Both the position numbers and the translations under genes were made by a program. Below are positions 39,371-48,748 of a DNA stretch of 64,000 nucleotides, one piece after another (position 1 is the stretch's first letter; every line of letters starts with the position of its first letter). The stretch is taken from contig NZ_NIOF01000004.1 of the NCBI RefSeq assembly GCF_002205645.1, forward strand, positions 186,001-250,000, given 5' to 3'. This stretch comes from Roseateles aquatilis. GTDB taxonomy: Bacteria; Pseudomonadota; Gammaproteobacteria; Burkholderiales; Burkholderiaceae_C. Below the pieces are notes generated by a model. It searched no databases. It was not told the origin of the DNA and saw nothing but the letters and a program-made list of their open reading frames with translations.

Positions 39371-39913
39371 TCAGGCTTGCCAGACGCCATAGCCCGCCTC
39401 GCGCAGGCCAATGGCCAGCTCCACTTCCATTTCTCGCGCGGCCTCGTAGGGCATCGGGTTGTAGACCTCGTATAGCGCCGGGACCAGGCGCAGGCCGTAG
39501 TCGAAGACGAAGCGATTGGACTGGATGCCCGCCTTGTGCTTGTCGAAGCGCAGGTCCGGATCGAGCCCCGTCATGCCCACGTACACGAAGGGCATGCCGA
39601 GCCGGTAGTCCGGATTGGCCTTGCGGAAGCGGGGCTCGTTCCAGACGCGGTCCGAGAGCTCGACGACGTACACGTGGTGGTGGTGCCTGGCGCGCGGCGC
39701 GCGCGGTGTCTTGGCCTTGGCCTTGGCGTTGACCGCGGTCGCGGTCGCGGTCTTCGTGGAGGCGCCAGGCTCAGCCGCGACAATCGCCGACGTGCCGGTC
39801 TTCGCCCGCGATGCCTGCTTCGCGGGCACCTTCGCTTTCGCCGTCGCGGTGGCCGCCGTTGCCACCGTCGGCGACGCCGCCCTCGACTTCCGCTTCTTCA
39901 CCTCGCCGACCAT
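39371..39913 (-). CDS. GIY-YIG-like protein with low-complexity N-terminus
   Basis: The 180-residue product has two halves. Residues 1-74 are Ala/Lys/Thr-rich low complexity (AKAKAK and TATATA runs, coded by hexanucleotide arrays) ending in HHHH. Residues 77-180 look like a GIY-YIG fold: VYVVEL and FVYVGMTGLDPDLRFDKHKAG supply the two name-giving strands and an Arg, and a Glu occurs in YEAAREMEVELAIG. Activity on DNA is not certain. The ATG at 39913 overlaps the ATG of the divergent carbonic anhydrase gene in the palindrome CATG. A GAGG site lies ten bases upstream. No later ATG precedes the folded domain. Confidence 0.62.
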   Translation of the reverse strand: MVGEVKKRKSRAASPTVATAATATAKAKVPAKQASRAKTGTSAIVAAEPGASTKTATATAVNAKAKAKTPRAPRARHHHHVYVVELSDRVWNEPRFRKANPDYRLGMPFVYVGMTGLDPDLRFDKHKAGIQSNRFVFDYGLRLVPALYEVYNPMPYEAAREMEVELAIGLREAGYGVWQA

Positions 39914-40508
39914 GCCGTTGACCTCTTACCTCTCCACGCATCCCGTGCTCGCCGAGCGCGTCTTCGTCCACGATTCCGCGCAGGTGATCGGCGACGTCAC
40001 CATCGGCCGCGACTGCTCCATCTGGTGCAATACCGTGCTGCGCGGCGACGTGAACCGGATTGTGATCGGCGACTGCACCAACATCCAGGACTTCGCGATG
40101 GGCCACGTGTCCCACAAGCATCCGCGCAAGCCCGAAGGATCCCCGCTGATCATCGGCAGCCACGTCACCATCGGCCATTCCGCCATCCTGCACGGCTGCC
40201 GCATCGGCGACGAATGCCTGATCGGCATGGGCGCCATCGTCATGGACGACGTCGTGATCGAGGACCGCGTGATGGTCGGTGCCGGCAGCCTGGTGCCTCC
40301 GGGCAAGGTGCTCAAGAGCGGCCACCTCTACGTGGGCCGCCCGGCCGTGGGGGCGCGTGAACTCAATGCCGACGAACTGGCCTACCTGAAGTACTCCGCG
40401 GAGCATTACGTGAGGGTGAAGGACAACTATCTGGCGGGCCAGTCCGGCATGGCGGGCTCGATGGAATCGAAGGACTCGACGCGGTCGACGAGCCCGCGCC
40501 AGGGCTGA
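39912..40508 (+). CDS. Gamma-class carbonic anhydrase family protein
   Basis: The 198-residue product folds as a left-handed beta helix, seen in the hexapeptide repeats from residue 20 to 145 (VIGDVTIGRDCSIW, LIIGSHVTIGHSAILHGCRIGDECLIGMGAIVMDDVVI). Metal-binding histidines are in GHVSHKH and IGHSAILHGC. E. coli YrdA is the closest well-known relative; many members lack measurable CO2 hydration, so the activity is open. The C-terminal Ser/Thr/Arg-rich tail of about 20 residues is extra. The start codon overlaps that of the opposite-strand GIY-YIG-like gene, and no ribosome site is evident in the shared region. Confidence 0.88.
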   Translation: MPLTSYLSTHPVLAERVFVHDSAQVIGDVTIGRDCSIWCNTVLRGDVNRIVIGDCTNIQDFAMGHVSHKHPRKPEGSPLIIGSHVTIGHSAILHGCRIGDECLIGMGAIVMDDVVIEDRVMVGAGSLVPPGKVLKSGHLYVGRPAVGARELNADELAYLKYSAEHYVRVKDNYLAGQSGMAGSMESKDSTRSTSPRQG

Positions 40509-40520
40509 ATCGACGCATCC

Positions 40521-40539
40521 CGTCATCCGCGGGATGACG
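40521..40539 (+). terminator. Hairpin downstream of the carbonic anhydrase gene
   Basis: CGTCATCC/GGATGACG (40521-40528 and 40532-40539) is a perfect 8-bp stem with a three-base loop 12 bases after the stop. No T run follows. It lies between converging genes. Confidence 0.45.
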
Positions 40540-40667
40540 AGTGAATCGCTATCGCAGCGCCCGCCGCATCCACACCACCACGGCAGGCAGTTGTGCCCGC
40601 TCGTCATCGCTCAACCGCTCGATGACCTGGTCGCGCAGGTCTCAGGGTGGGGACAGGACGCGCCCTC

Positions 40668-42734
40668 TCAGCGCTGCAGAGTCACCCCCGTCACCACCCG
40701 CTTCACGAATTCATAGGTGGCCTGGTTCAGATACGCCCGGTTGTCCGCCTTGGTGAAGCTGTGGCCTTCGTCCGACGCGCTCAGGAACCACACCGGCGTG
40801 CCCTGCGCGCGCACCGCCGCGACCATGGCTTGCGCCTCGCCGAAGGGCACGCGCGGGTCGTTGCGGCCGTGCACGACCATCAGCGGCTTCTTCACCGCGT
40901 CCGCGTGCGTCAGCGGGGAGATCGACGTCAGGAAGGCGCGCATCTCGGGATCGCGCTCGTCGCCGTACTCGGCGCGGCGGTTATCACGGCGGTAGCTTTC
41001 GGTGTTCTCCAGGAAGCTGACGAAGTTGGCGATGCCGACCCGGCAGATGCTGCCCGCCAGGCGCGCCGACTCGTGCGTCGCGACGGCCAGCGACAGGTAG
41101 CCGCCGTAGCTGCCGCCCGCGACGACCACGCGCGTGGCGTCCATGTCCGGCCGCTTCGCGATCAGGTCCAGCAATGCGCCGACGTCGCGCACCGCGTTCT
41201 CGCGCAGCCGGCCGTTGTCCAGCTTCAGGAAGGTCTTGCCGAAGCCGTCGGAGCCGCGCACGTTGGGCATGATCACGTGCATGCCGAGCTGCTCGACCAG
41301 CGCCAGCATCACGCCGGCCAGATAACCCGGCCGCGCCTGCGACGACGGTCCGCCGTGCAGGCTGATGTACACGGGGCGCGGCCCGGTGAAGCGCGCCGGC
41401 GGCGCGATGTGCAGGCCGGTGATCTCCAGGCCGTCGAAGCTGGTCCAGCGCATCACGTCGGACTGCAGGCGCGGCGCGTCGGACGCGGCGGCGCTCCACG
41501 GCTCGACCTGTCCGCTCTCCAGCGAGTAGGCGAAGAGCCGCCCCGGGCTGTCCGCCGAGACCTGCTCGAAGCCGAGCAGCGGCAAGGTCGGATGCCAGGT
41601 CGCCGCGCGGATGACGCCGGGGGCCAGGTCTTGCGCGATCGGGCTCGGCGTGCCGCCCGGTCGGTAGAGCCGCAGCACCGAGACGCCCGACGCGTTGTAG
41701 ACCAGCGCCAGCGGCCGGTCGACGCCCGCCGGCGGCTCGGCGACGGCCTCCAGGTCGGACTCGACACGGACCAGCTCGTTGCGGCTGCGCCCGCTGGACA
41801 CGTCGGTGCGCACGAGGTGGCGGAACTCGCCCTCGACGGCCTGGCGTCGCCAGATCACGTCCTCGCGCGGGGCGGAGGTGGCCAGGGTCGACTTCGCGCC
41901 GCTGCCTACCGGTCGCGCGCCGTCGCCGTTCAGCGAGAACTCCAGGAACTGGCTGCGACCGTCGCGCGTCGAGGTCGCCAGGATGCGGCCGGTCGCGCTG
42001 ATGCGCAGGCCGGTGAAGCGACCGCTGGTTTCGGCCAGCAGGCGGCGCTCGCCGGGCCGCAGCGGATCGGTCCACCAGATGCGGCACAACGGACTGCCCT
42101 TGGCCGTGGGGCCGGCGGCGCTGGCGGGTTGCTCCTCCGCGCCGAGCCTCGGCTCGCGTGGCTCGCGCTCTTCGCGTTCATCGTCGTCCTCGATCGGCGA
42201 TTCGGACGGCGCGCGATGGTCCAGACGCTCCTGCAGATAGACCAGCCCGCGTCCGTCGGGAAGGAAGCCGTAGTCGCTGACGCGCTCGCCGGCCGGTGTG
42301 AGCGTCACCGGATCGCCGCCGTCGGCGCCGAGCCGATAGAGGCGGTAAGCCTCGTTGCCGCCCTGGTCGCGGCTGAAGACCAGGTAGGCCCCTTGCGTCG
42401 GCTCCCAGGCCGCGCTGTTGACGGCGTCCCGCCCGCTGGTCATCGGCTCGGGCCTGCGGCCGGGGCCGTCCAGGCGATGCAGTTGCTGGCTGGCGCCGCG
42501 CCGCATCAGCACCAGCATCTCCGGCTTCACCGGATGCCAGCCCGCGAAATGCAGCACCGGCGCATCGCCGTCGTTGCCGAAGACATGGCGCTCGAAGCGC
42601 GGGATGCCCTCCAGCGTCATGTGCTCGCCAGGCCGCGCCGGGGCCGCCAGCGCCAGCAGCGGGTCCAGGGCGAGAAGCGCTCCGCCCGTCAGGCGCAGCC
42701 AGTCGCGGCGGTTGATACCGGATTCAGAAGTCAT
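40668..42734 (-). CDS. S9-family serine peptidase, Tat-exported
   Basis: This is a 688-residue prolyl-oligopeptidase-type enzyme. The N-terminus has a twin-arginine signal, N-R-R-D-W-L-R-L near residue 8, then a hydrophobic stretch ending in LALAAPA, so it should be folded before export to the periplasm. Residues 35-440 form a beta-propeller with an acidic insert (ESPIEDDDEREEREPREP). The alpha/beta hydrolase domain holds the nucleophile in AGGSYGGYLS, the Asp in HGRNDPRVPFGEA, and the His in SDEGHSFTK. It probably cleaves peptides or N-acylated residues. AAGGAT lies about seven bases before the ATG. Confidence 0.9.
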   Translation of the reverse strand: MTSESGINRRDWLRLTGGALLALDPLLALAAPARPGEHMTLEGIPRFERHVFGNDGDAPVLHFAGWHPVKPEMLVLMRRGASQQLHRLDGPGRRPEPMTSGRDAVNSAAWEPTQGAYLVFSRDQGGNEAYRLYRLGADGGDPVTLTPAGERVSDYGFLPDGRGLVYLQERLDHRAPSESPIEDDDEREEREPREPRLGAEEQPASAAGPTAKGSPLCRIWWTDPLRPGERRLLAETSGRFTGLRISATGRILATSTRDGRSQFLEFSLNGDGARPVGSGAKSTLATSAPREDVIWRRQAVEGEFRHLVRTDVSSGRSRNELVRVESDLEAVAEPPAGVDRPLALVYNASGVSVLRLYRPGGTPSPIAQDLAPGVIRAATWHPTLPLLGFEQVSADSPGRLFAYSLESGQVEPWSAAASDAPRLQSDVMRWTSFDGLEITGLHIAPPARFTGPRPVYISLHGGPSSQARPGYLAGVMLALVEQLGMHVIMPNVRGSDGFGKTFLKLDNGRLRENAVRDVGALLDLIAKRPDMDATRVVVAGGSYGGYLSLAVATHESARLAGSICRVGIANFVSFLENTESYRRDNRRAEYGDERDPEMRAFLTSISPLTHADAVKKPLMVVHGRNDPRVPFGEAQAMVAAVRAQGTPVWFLSASDEGHSFTKADNRAYLNQATYEFVKRVVTGVTLQR

Positions 42735-42868
42735 GGGAGATCCTTGTGCGGCGCCGGCCGGGCGCTCGCGATGGGGTCGACGGGCAGTCGTCGGAGAGAG
42801 TCCTGCCGATGAAGGCGTGGACGGGCATGGGCATGGGCGCCGGGGCGTCGCGACTATCGAGGCGTGCG

Positions 42869-43741
42869 TCAGGTGGGCGCCGCGATGGCGACGCGTTTGG
42901 CGGTCCTGTCCTCCAGCAGCGGCTCGCCGGGCTGGCTGGCCTCGGCGTAGCTCTGCAGGCCGAAGCTGTAGCGCTGGCCGCCGCCGATCTTGCGACCGCG
43001 CGCCTGCGCCAGCGTGACCTCGCGATTGAGCCGGTCGCTGAAGCGGCGGCCCCAGCGGCGCACCAGGCCGTGCATGCGCTCGATGTCCTCGTCCTGCAGG
43101 CCCTCGCCGCGCACCGAGAACAGGAAGTGCCCGGCGTCCGGCCGATGCAGCTTGTCCCAGGCGGCCAGCATCCGGTCGGCGGCGATGCGCGCGCTGCGGG
43201 TCAGGCTTTGCAGCTCCTCGCCGGCCGCGCGCTCGGGCGCGGCCCAACGCACCAGGCCGTCGTCGTCGACCCGCACCGCGCCCTGCTGCAGCCAGGCGTC
43301 CAGCAGCGCCTTGGGCGGCACGCCCTTGGAGACTTCCTCGATCAGGTCCTCGAAGGTCGCGTGCTCGGACTCGCGCGCGGTGCTGCGACGCGCCAGCGGA
43401 CGCGGCGCGCCGCGCTCGTCGATGAAGCGCGCATCGCCGCTCCACAGCGACATGACCGCGTCCAGCAAGCTCTTGCGGCGGCGCTCCGTCAGCGCCAGCG
43501 GCGCCTCGGTGCCGATGCGCTTCACGTCCTTGCGGTGCACGCCGGTCAGCGTGCTGAGCGCGGCGTCGGTGACGCGCCGCCCTTCCTCTTCCAGTTGCCT
43601 GGAGGCCTGCTCGATGTAGACGCGCTTGGACAGCTCGACCAGCTCGGCGATGCCGACGCCCTCGCGGACGAGCAGGCGGATCAGCGGACGCAGCAGCAAC
43701 GTGGCGATATGCAGGGATTGCTCTTGTGTATTGGCGTTCAT
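42869..43741 (-). CDS. DUF6502 family protein
   Basis: This is a 290-residue cytoplasmic protein without membrane segments. The opening LHIATLLLRPLIRLLVREGVGIAELVELSKRVYIEQA, followed by RRVTDAALSTLTGVHRKDVKR, is the signature I associate with DUF6502. The latter part looks like a helix-turn-helix, so a DNA-binding or regulatory role is conceivable but unproven. The C-terminal half is helical and ends in a Tyr/Ser/Gly-rich stretch with no recognised motif. It lies 134 bases before the S9 peptidase on the same strand and is divergent from the acid phosphatase. Confidence 0.72.
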   Translation of the reverse strand: MNANTQEQSLHIATLLLRPLIRLLVREGVGIAELVELSKRVYIEQASRQLEEEGRRVTDAALSTLTGVHRKDVKRIGTEAPLALTERRRKSLLDAVMSLWSGDARFIDERGAPRPLARRSTARESEHATFEDLIEEVSKGVPPKALLDAWLQQGAVRVDDDGLVRWAAPERAAGEELQSLTRSARIAADRMLAAWDKLHRPDAGHFLFSVRGEGLQDEDIERMHGLVRRWGRRFSDRLNREVTLAQARGRKIGGGQRYSFGLQSYAEASQPGEPLLEDRTAKRVAIAAPT

Positions 43742-43860
43742 GGATGTCTCATGCGGGTGCGCGGCGGTGCGGATGATGCATCAGACGAAGCATTCCGGGC
43801 GCTCACCGCGCAGTCCGAACTGTCCCTCATCCGCAGGCCCGCCCGGGTGAGGGTTAGTCT

Positions 43861-43887
43861 CGATTTGCGATTTTTTTACACAAATCG
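43861..43887. promoter_or_regulatory. Inverted repeat CGATTTG/CAAATCG in the divergent spacer
   Basis: The arms lie at 43861-43867 and 43881-43887 with a T-rich 13-base spacer, immediately before the acid phosphatase start. Such a site could bind a dimeric regulator. Nothing else supports a function. Confidence 0.35.
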
Positions 43888-43890
43888 ACA

Positions 43891-44676
43891 ATGCCCAACA
43901 TGCAAGACGCTCCCCTCCTCCGTTCGTCGCGCGGCGCCTCGGCGCTGCTTTGCCTGACCGCCCTGCTCTGGCTGGGTCTGGACGTGGCGCGCGCCGCGTC
44001 CCCTGAATGGGAAACGCCCCCGGTCAGCCACAAGGACGTGAAGCCGTATGTGGACGTCACCGCGCTGCATGCGCTGGTGCTGCCGCCGCCGCCCGAGGAA
44101 GGCTCGCAGATCGATCGGGACGACATCGCGGGCGTGCTGGCGCGCCAGCAGGTCGACGCCAAGCGGCGCGAGATGGCCGAGGCCGACGGCAACCTGCTCT
44201 ATGACCGCTTCGCGCCGCTGCTGGGCGTGGAGATCCGCCGCGACCGCTTCCCCGCGCTGGTGAACCTGCTCAACCGCTCGGTGCGGCAGGCCGGCCAGCC
44301 GGCCTTCGCGGCCAAGAACCTCTATCGCCGGCTGCGCCCCTATCAGCGCCTGACGCTGACGCATGTCTGCGGCCGCAGCGGCGGCTCCACGCCGGATCCG
44401 GACGCGCAGCAGCGCACCTCGTATCCGTCGGGGCACTCGACCTACGGCTGGACCACCGCGCTGGTGCTGGCGCGCGTGGCGCCGGACAAGGCGCCGGCGC
44501 TGCTGGCCCGTGCCCGCGAGTACGCCGAGAGCCGCCTCATCTGCTCGATGCATTTCCCCAGCGATGTGGAAGCGGGCCGCGCGCTCGCGACCGCCGTGGT
44601 GTCCCAGCTGGACTTGAACCCCGAGTTCCAGCAGGACCTCCAGCGCGCCCGGGCCGAACTGGCCGCGGCGCGCTGA
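43891..44676 (+). CDS. Class A nonspecific acid phosphatase (PAP2 fold), periplasmic
   Basis: This 261-residue exported phosphatase has a signal peptide ending around residue 35 (DVARAAS). The three-part phosphatase signature is complete: KNLYRRLRP (K-x6-RP), YPSGHST (PSGH), and SRLICSMHFPSD (SR-x5-H-x3-D). It would release phosphate from organic phosphomonoesters in the periplasm. The ATG at 43891 is used, and one three codons later is possible. No ribosome site is obvious. The next gene on this strand is a TonB-dependent receptor 271 bases away; that spacer holds only short CGTCGTA-like repeats and no gene. Confidence 0.92.
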   Translation: MPNMQDAPLLRSSRGASALLCLTALLWLGLDVARAASPEWETPPVSHKDVKPYVDVTALHALVLPPPPEEGSQIDRDDIAGVLARQQVDAKRREMAEADGNLLYDRFAPLLGVEIRRDRFPALVNLLNRSVRQAGQPAFAAKNLYRRLRPYQRLTLTHVCGRSGGSTPDPDAQQRTSYPSGHSTYGWTTALVLARVAPDKAPALLARAREYAESRLICSMHFPSDVEAGRALATAVVSQLDLNPEFQQDLQRARAELAAAR

Positions 44677-44947
44677 GCCGACCAGCCCGCCGCCACCGCG
44701 GCGCCGGCTGAGTTCCCCGCCGACACGGCCCCGCACCCGCGGGCCGCGCCGGACGATCCCTCGCACCCGTCGTACCCCGCCGTACCTCGTCGTATCGCGT
44801 CGACCCCCGACGTCGTTTTGCCCGCGGCATCCGCCGCGTTCCCCATCCGTTGACCACCCGTCGACGGCGCCCGACCCACCAGGCCGGCGCCGGGGGAACG
44901 CTCGTCCCGCGATTCCGATTTCCCGACTTCACAGGCCTCCTCCCACC

Positions 44948-47716
44948 ATGAAGACCCGTCTTTCCCTCATCACCCTCGCCTGCCTGGCCGCCGCGTTGCC
45001 GGCCGCCGCGCAGACCGCGCCCCAGACCCCGACACCGGCCGCGCCGCAGGCCGCCGGCCCGGACAAGGGCAAGCTGGAGAAGGTCGAAGTGACCGGCTCG
45101 ATGATCAAGCGCATCGACACCGAGACGCCGGCTCCGGTGACGATCATCAAGCACGAGGACATCCTGCGCAGCGGCGCGACCTCGATCGACGAGCTGCTGC
45201 GCATGGACCCGTCCACGGGCGCCGGCGGCCTGGACGACATGGGTTCGGGCAACGGCTTCGCGGCCGGCACGGCGTCGATCTCGATGCGCGGCATGGGCTC
45301 GGCGGCGACGCTGGTGCTGATCAACGGCCGCCGCATGGCGCCGGCCGGCGTGGTCGATCCCAACAGCGGCCAGTCGACAGTGTTCAACGTCAACTCGATC
45401 CCGATGTCGGCCATCGAGCGCATCGAAATCCTGAAGTCGGGCGCCTCGTCGCTGTACGGCTCCGACGCGCTGGCGGGCGTGGTCAACATCATCCTGCGCA
45501 ACGACTACACCGGCCGCCTGATCGAGGTGAACGCCAAACAGCGCTTCGACGGCCTCTTCAAGAGCCAGACCGTCAACGGCATGGTCGGCTTCGGCGACAT
45601 CGCCCAGGACGGCTACAACGTCATGATCGGCGCGGAGGTCTATCTTCGCGACGGCGTCGGCATCAAGGAAGCGCCGGACCGGGTCCGCTCCGAGCTGCTG
45701 ACCAAGCTCTACAGCCGCCTGGTGCCCAGCTCCACCTCGTCCTACCCGGGCAACCTCTACACCTACAACAACGGTCTGGCCGGCAGCTTCCGCGGCATGC
45801 TGTCGTCGGACTGCGCGACGCCGGCGCCCTACTCGTCGACGGTGTCCACGCCGCGCTGCCTGTGGGACTCCAACCAGTACGCCCAGTACACCGGCGATCA
45901 GGAGCGCGGCTCCGCCTTCCTGCGCGGCAGCCTGCGCGTCAACAACGACACCACGCTGACGGCCGAGGTGATGGCCTCGCGCGTGAAGAACGAGTACCTG
46001 GACTCGCCCACCAGCCGCAGCGAATCGCTGACCACCTGGGGCGACTCGCAGGGCAACACGGTGCAATACATGGGCCTGGCGCTGCCGGCCAACCATCCGC
46101 AGAACCCGACGCGGCTGGCCAGCACCGCCAACCCGGTGAAGCTGCCCAACAGCAGCGGCACCACGACGACGTACACCAAGCCGACGGTGCTGGGCCTGCG
46201 TTACCGCTTCGCCGACGTGCCCTACGGCTACAGCACGACCGCGGACAACGTCCGCATGGTCGTCAGCGGCAGCACGACGTGGAAGGGTTGGGACCTGGAC
46301 GGCGGCCTGCTGCACCACTTCCAGCGCAACACCAAGGACCTGCACGGCCGTCTCAGCCTGTCGGGCCTGAACAAGGTCGTGAACGACGGCAGTTATGTCT
46401 TCGGCGGCAGCAACAGCGCGGAAGTGCTGGCCATCCTGTCGCCCGACCTGCACGACTGGGGCAAGGCGGCGACGTCGTCGGCGGACCTGCGCGGCTCGCG
46501 CGAGGTCGGCCAGATGGCCGGCGGCAGCGCGATGCTGGGCGTGGGCGGGGAGTTCCGCCATGAGAGCTTCGAGGTCGGCGCCGATCCGCGCACCGCGGCC
46601 GGCGACATCATCGGTCGCGGCATCGGCGAGGCCAGCGGCTCGCGCAACGTGGCCGCGGCCTACGCGGAACTGCAGATGCCCTTCCTGAAGGGCCTGGAGA
46701 CGCAGACCGCCTTGCGCGCCGAGCACTACACCGACTTCGGCAGCGCCGTGACCGCCAAGATCGGCGCCAAGTACAAGCTGGCCGAGCAGGTGTCGCTGCG
46801 CGGCAGCTGGGCCAACGGCTTCCGCGCGCCGTCGCTGTCGCAGATCAGCAAGTCGTCGGTGTTCTCGTTCAGCTCGGGGTATCGCGATCCGGTCCTGTGC
46901 CCGACGGTGGTCTCGACCAACAACAACTGCTCGCTGAGCCTGTCGACGGTCTCGCTGGCCAACCCGGACCTGAAGCCGGAGAAGTCCGACTCCTACACGC
47001 TGGGCGTGCTGTACGCGCCGACCTCGACCACGGACGTGATCGTCGACGGCTGGTACATCGAGCGCCGCGGCGAGGTGGACCGCCTGAGCGCGCAGGAGAT
47101 CCTGAACCGCGAAGGCGAGTTCCCCGGCATGGTGCTACGCCTGCCGACGACGGACGGCACGCGCGGTCAGGTCTTCCAGGTGCGCCGCCCCTACCTGAAC
47201 CTGGCCAAGACGCGCACGTCGGGCGTGGACTACGACCTGTCGCAGCGTTTCTCGCTGGGCGAGTACGGCAGGCTCAAGCTGAGCCTGCGCGGCACCCGCA
47301 TGTTCATGCGCAAGGAGCAGATGGAAGCCGGCAGCAAGGTGACCGAGACGCTGGGCTTCTACAAGGTGCCGCGCAGCAAGGCCGCGATCAGCGCGGGCTG
47401 GACGATGGGCGACTGGTCGGCGTCGGTGACCGGCAACTACCAGAGCGGCTTCCAGAGCTTCGACGCGGGCAGCGCCTGCGACGCCACGCTGGGCGACAAC
47501 GGCTACGCCAGCCTGTGCCGCATGAAGGCCTGGCGCACGGCCGACCTGTCGGTCAGCTACCGCGGCTTCAAGGGCATGCGCCTGGGCGCGACGATCCGCA
47601 ACCTGGCGGACTCCCGCCCCCCGTTCGACCCGAACGAGACCACCGTCGGCGTGACCGGCAGCGTCGCCAACGCGTATGGCCGCTACCTGTCGGTGAACGC
47701 GTCGTACGAGTTCTGA
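44948..47716 (+). CDS. TonB-dependent outer-membrane receptor, substrate unknown
   Basis: This is a 922-residue receptor. The signal peptide ends near residue 21 (ALPAAAQ). A Pro/Ala-rich spacer is followed by the TonB box area KVEVTGSMIKR. The plug domain contains SIDELLRMDPSTGAGGLDDMGSGNGF, MRGMGSAATLVLINGRRM and IERIEILKSGASSLYGSDALAGVVNIIL. The barrel ends in F922. The INGRRMAPAGVVDPNSGQS and ALAGVVNII wording is like the large class that imports peptides or sugars or other scavenged compounds rather than classical siderophores. No transporter lies beside it to indicate a ligand. It is followed by a strong intrinsic terminator. Confidence 0.88.
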   Translation: MKTRLSLITLACLAAALPAAAQTAPQTPTPAAPQAAGPDKGKLEKVEVTGSMIKRIDTETPAPVTIIKHEDILRSGATSIDELLRMDPSTGAGGLDDMGSGNGFAAGTASISMRGMGSAATLVLINGRRMAPAGVVDPNSGQSTVFNVNSIPMSAIERIEILKSGASSLYGSDALAGVVNIILRNDYTGRLIEVNAKQRFDGLFKSQTVNGMVGFGDIAQDGYNVMIGAEVYLRDGVGIKEAPDRVRSELLTKLYSRLVPSSTSSYPGNLYTYNNGLAGSFRGMLSSDCATPAPYSSTVSTPRCLWDSNQYAQYTGDQERGSAFLRGSLRVNNDTTLTAEVMASRVKNEYLDSPTSRSESLTTWGDSQGNTVQYMGLALPANHPQNPTRLASTANPVKLPNSSGTTTTYTKPTVLGLRYRFADVPYGYSTTADNVRMVVSGSTTWKGWDLDGGLLHHFQRNTKDLHGRLSLSGLNKVVNDGSYVFGGSNSAEVLAILSPDLHDWGKAATSSADLRGSREVGQMAGGSAMLGVGGEFRHESFEVGADPRTAAGDIIGRGIGEASGSRNVAAAYAELQMPFLKGLETQTALRAEHYTDFGSAVTAKIGAKYKLAEQVSLRGSWANGFRAPSLSQISKSSVFSFSSGYRDPVLCPTVVSTNNNCSLSLSTVSLANPDLKPEKSDSYTLGVLYAPTSTTDVIVDGWYIERRGEVDRLSAQEILNREGEFPGMVLRLPTTDGTRGQVFQVRRPYLNLAKTRTSGVDYDLSQRFSLGEYGRLKLSLRGTRMFMRKEQMEAGSKVTETLGFYKVPRSKAAISAGWTMGDWSASVTGNYQSGFQSFDAGSACDATLGDNGYASLCRMKAWRTADLSVSYRGFKGMRLGATIRNLADSRPPFDPNETTVGVTGSVANAYGRYLSVNASYEF

Positions 47717-47729
47717 TCTGCAAACAACA

Positions 47730-47787
47730 CAACTGACCGGGTGTCAGTTGTAGTTGGTCAAGGGGCGCTCGGAAGAGCGCCCTTTTT
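47730..47787 (+). terminator. Rho-independent terminator after the TonB-dependent receptor
   Basis: GGGCGCTC/GAGCGCCC (47763-47770 and 47775-47782) with a GGAA loop is followed by TTTTT, a textbook terminator. A second hairpin, CAACTGAC/GTCAGTTG (47730-47737 and 47743-47750), precedes it. Confidence 0.92.
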
Positions 47788-48176
47788 CATCGGCCCATGG
47801 CAACGACGCGCTTGACCCGCCTCCTCGCTCACCCCTAATATCGCGCCCGCTCCGGCAGTTCCGCTGCCACGAGCCGTAAGCGTTCAACGTCAACCAACGC
47901 GCAACACCACCGGCACGATGCTTCATGGCATCGCCGTCGGTCCTGCGCGAGGTTCGACACGATGCTTTCCCTCCCCCGGGCTTCTCCAGCCCGATTCGGC
48001 CCCAGCGGCCGACGCCTCTTCCGGCCTCCGCGCCGGAGACCTCCGACCCCCGACGACCCCACGCGCGACACCCCCTCGTGTCGCCCGGTCGCGCCGCCGC
48101 ATGCCCGCGGCGCGCGGTCGGTCGCCGTGCTCGTCCTCGTCATTTCCTACGCACCCTCATTCCATCTGGAAACACC
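47788..48176. other. Gene-free spacer before the VOC gene
   Basis: Nearly 390 bases carry no gene I can support. Open frames here are Arg/Pro-rich shadows on both strands. Several short GC-rich palindromes occur (for example GGCCTCCGCGCCGGAG-like). I see no RNA family or promoter. Confidence 0.5.
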
Positions 48177-48584
48177 ATGACCACGATTCCATCGACCCTC
48201 AATCACCTCAGCCTGCCCTCCCGCGATGCAAGCGCGACGGCGGCGTTCTTCGAGCGCCACCTCGGCTTCGAGACGTCGTCGTTCGGCACCAGCCGCATCC
48301 TTAAGAAGGATGGCCTCGACATCGTCATCGAGCACGTCACCGACCGCGACGTGTCGTGGCCGACGAACTTCCACATCGGCGTGGAGCTGGCCTCGCGCGA
48401 CGACGTCGAGCGGCTGCACGCCGAGCTGGTGAGCCACGCCGTGCCGATGGAGACGGACGTCTTCCTGCACGCACGCGGCTCGCGCTTCTTCTGCTGGGTA
48501 CCCGGCGGCGTGATGCTCGAAGTCAACACGCGCGCGGACGCGGAACCCCGGTTCCGCGCGACGTTCGCGAGCCAGCGCACCTGA
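48177..48584 (+). CDS. VOC-superfamily (glyoxalase-like) protein
   Basis: This 135-residue single-chain VOC protein has paired beta-alpha-beta-beta-beta modules. The first is LNHLSLPSRDASATAAFFERHLGFETSSF and the second NFHIGVELASRDDVERLHAELVSHAVPMETDVF, ending with a WVPGGVMLEVNT strand that usually supplies a Glu ligand. A His in LNHLS is a plausible metal ligand. Members include lyases, dioxygenases and resistance proteins; nothing in the context selects one. The open frame begins earlier, but only the part from ATG 48177 resembles the family. Confidence 0.82.
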   Translation: MTTIPSTLNHLSLPSRDASATAAFFERHLGFETSSFGTSRILKKDGLDIVIEHVTDRDVSWPTNFHIGVELASRDDVERLHAELVSHAVPMETDVFLHARGSRFFCWVPGGVMLEVNTRADAEPRFRATFASQRT

Positions 48585-48748
48585 GCGACCGGAGCGCATG
48601 AGGCGCCGATAGAGCATCACTGAAACGTTGATTGGCGCCGGGCCGCGATGCGGCTCGGCGCCTGGTATTTCGCCGACGGGAAACCGACACTGGATTGGCG
48701 TCGGCGGCGATGGCAACATGCGCCCTTCGATTGCTCATCGAGCCCAGC

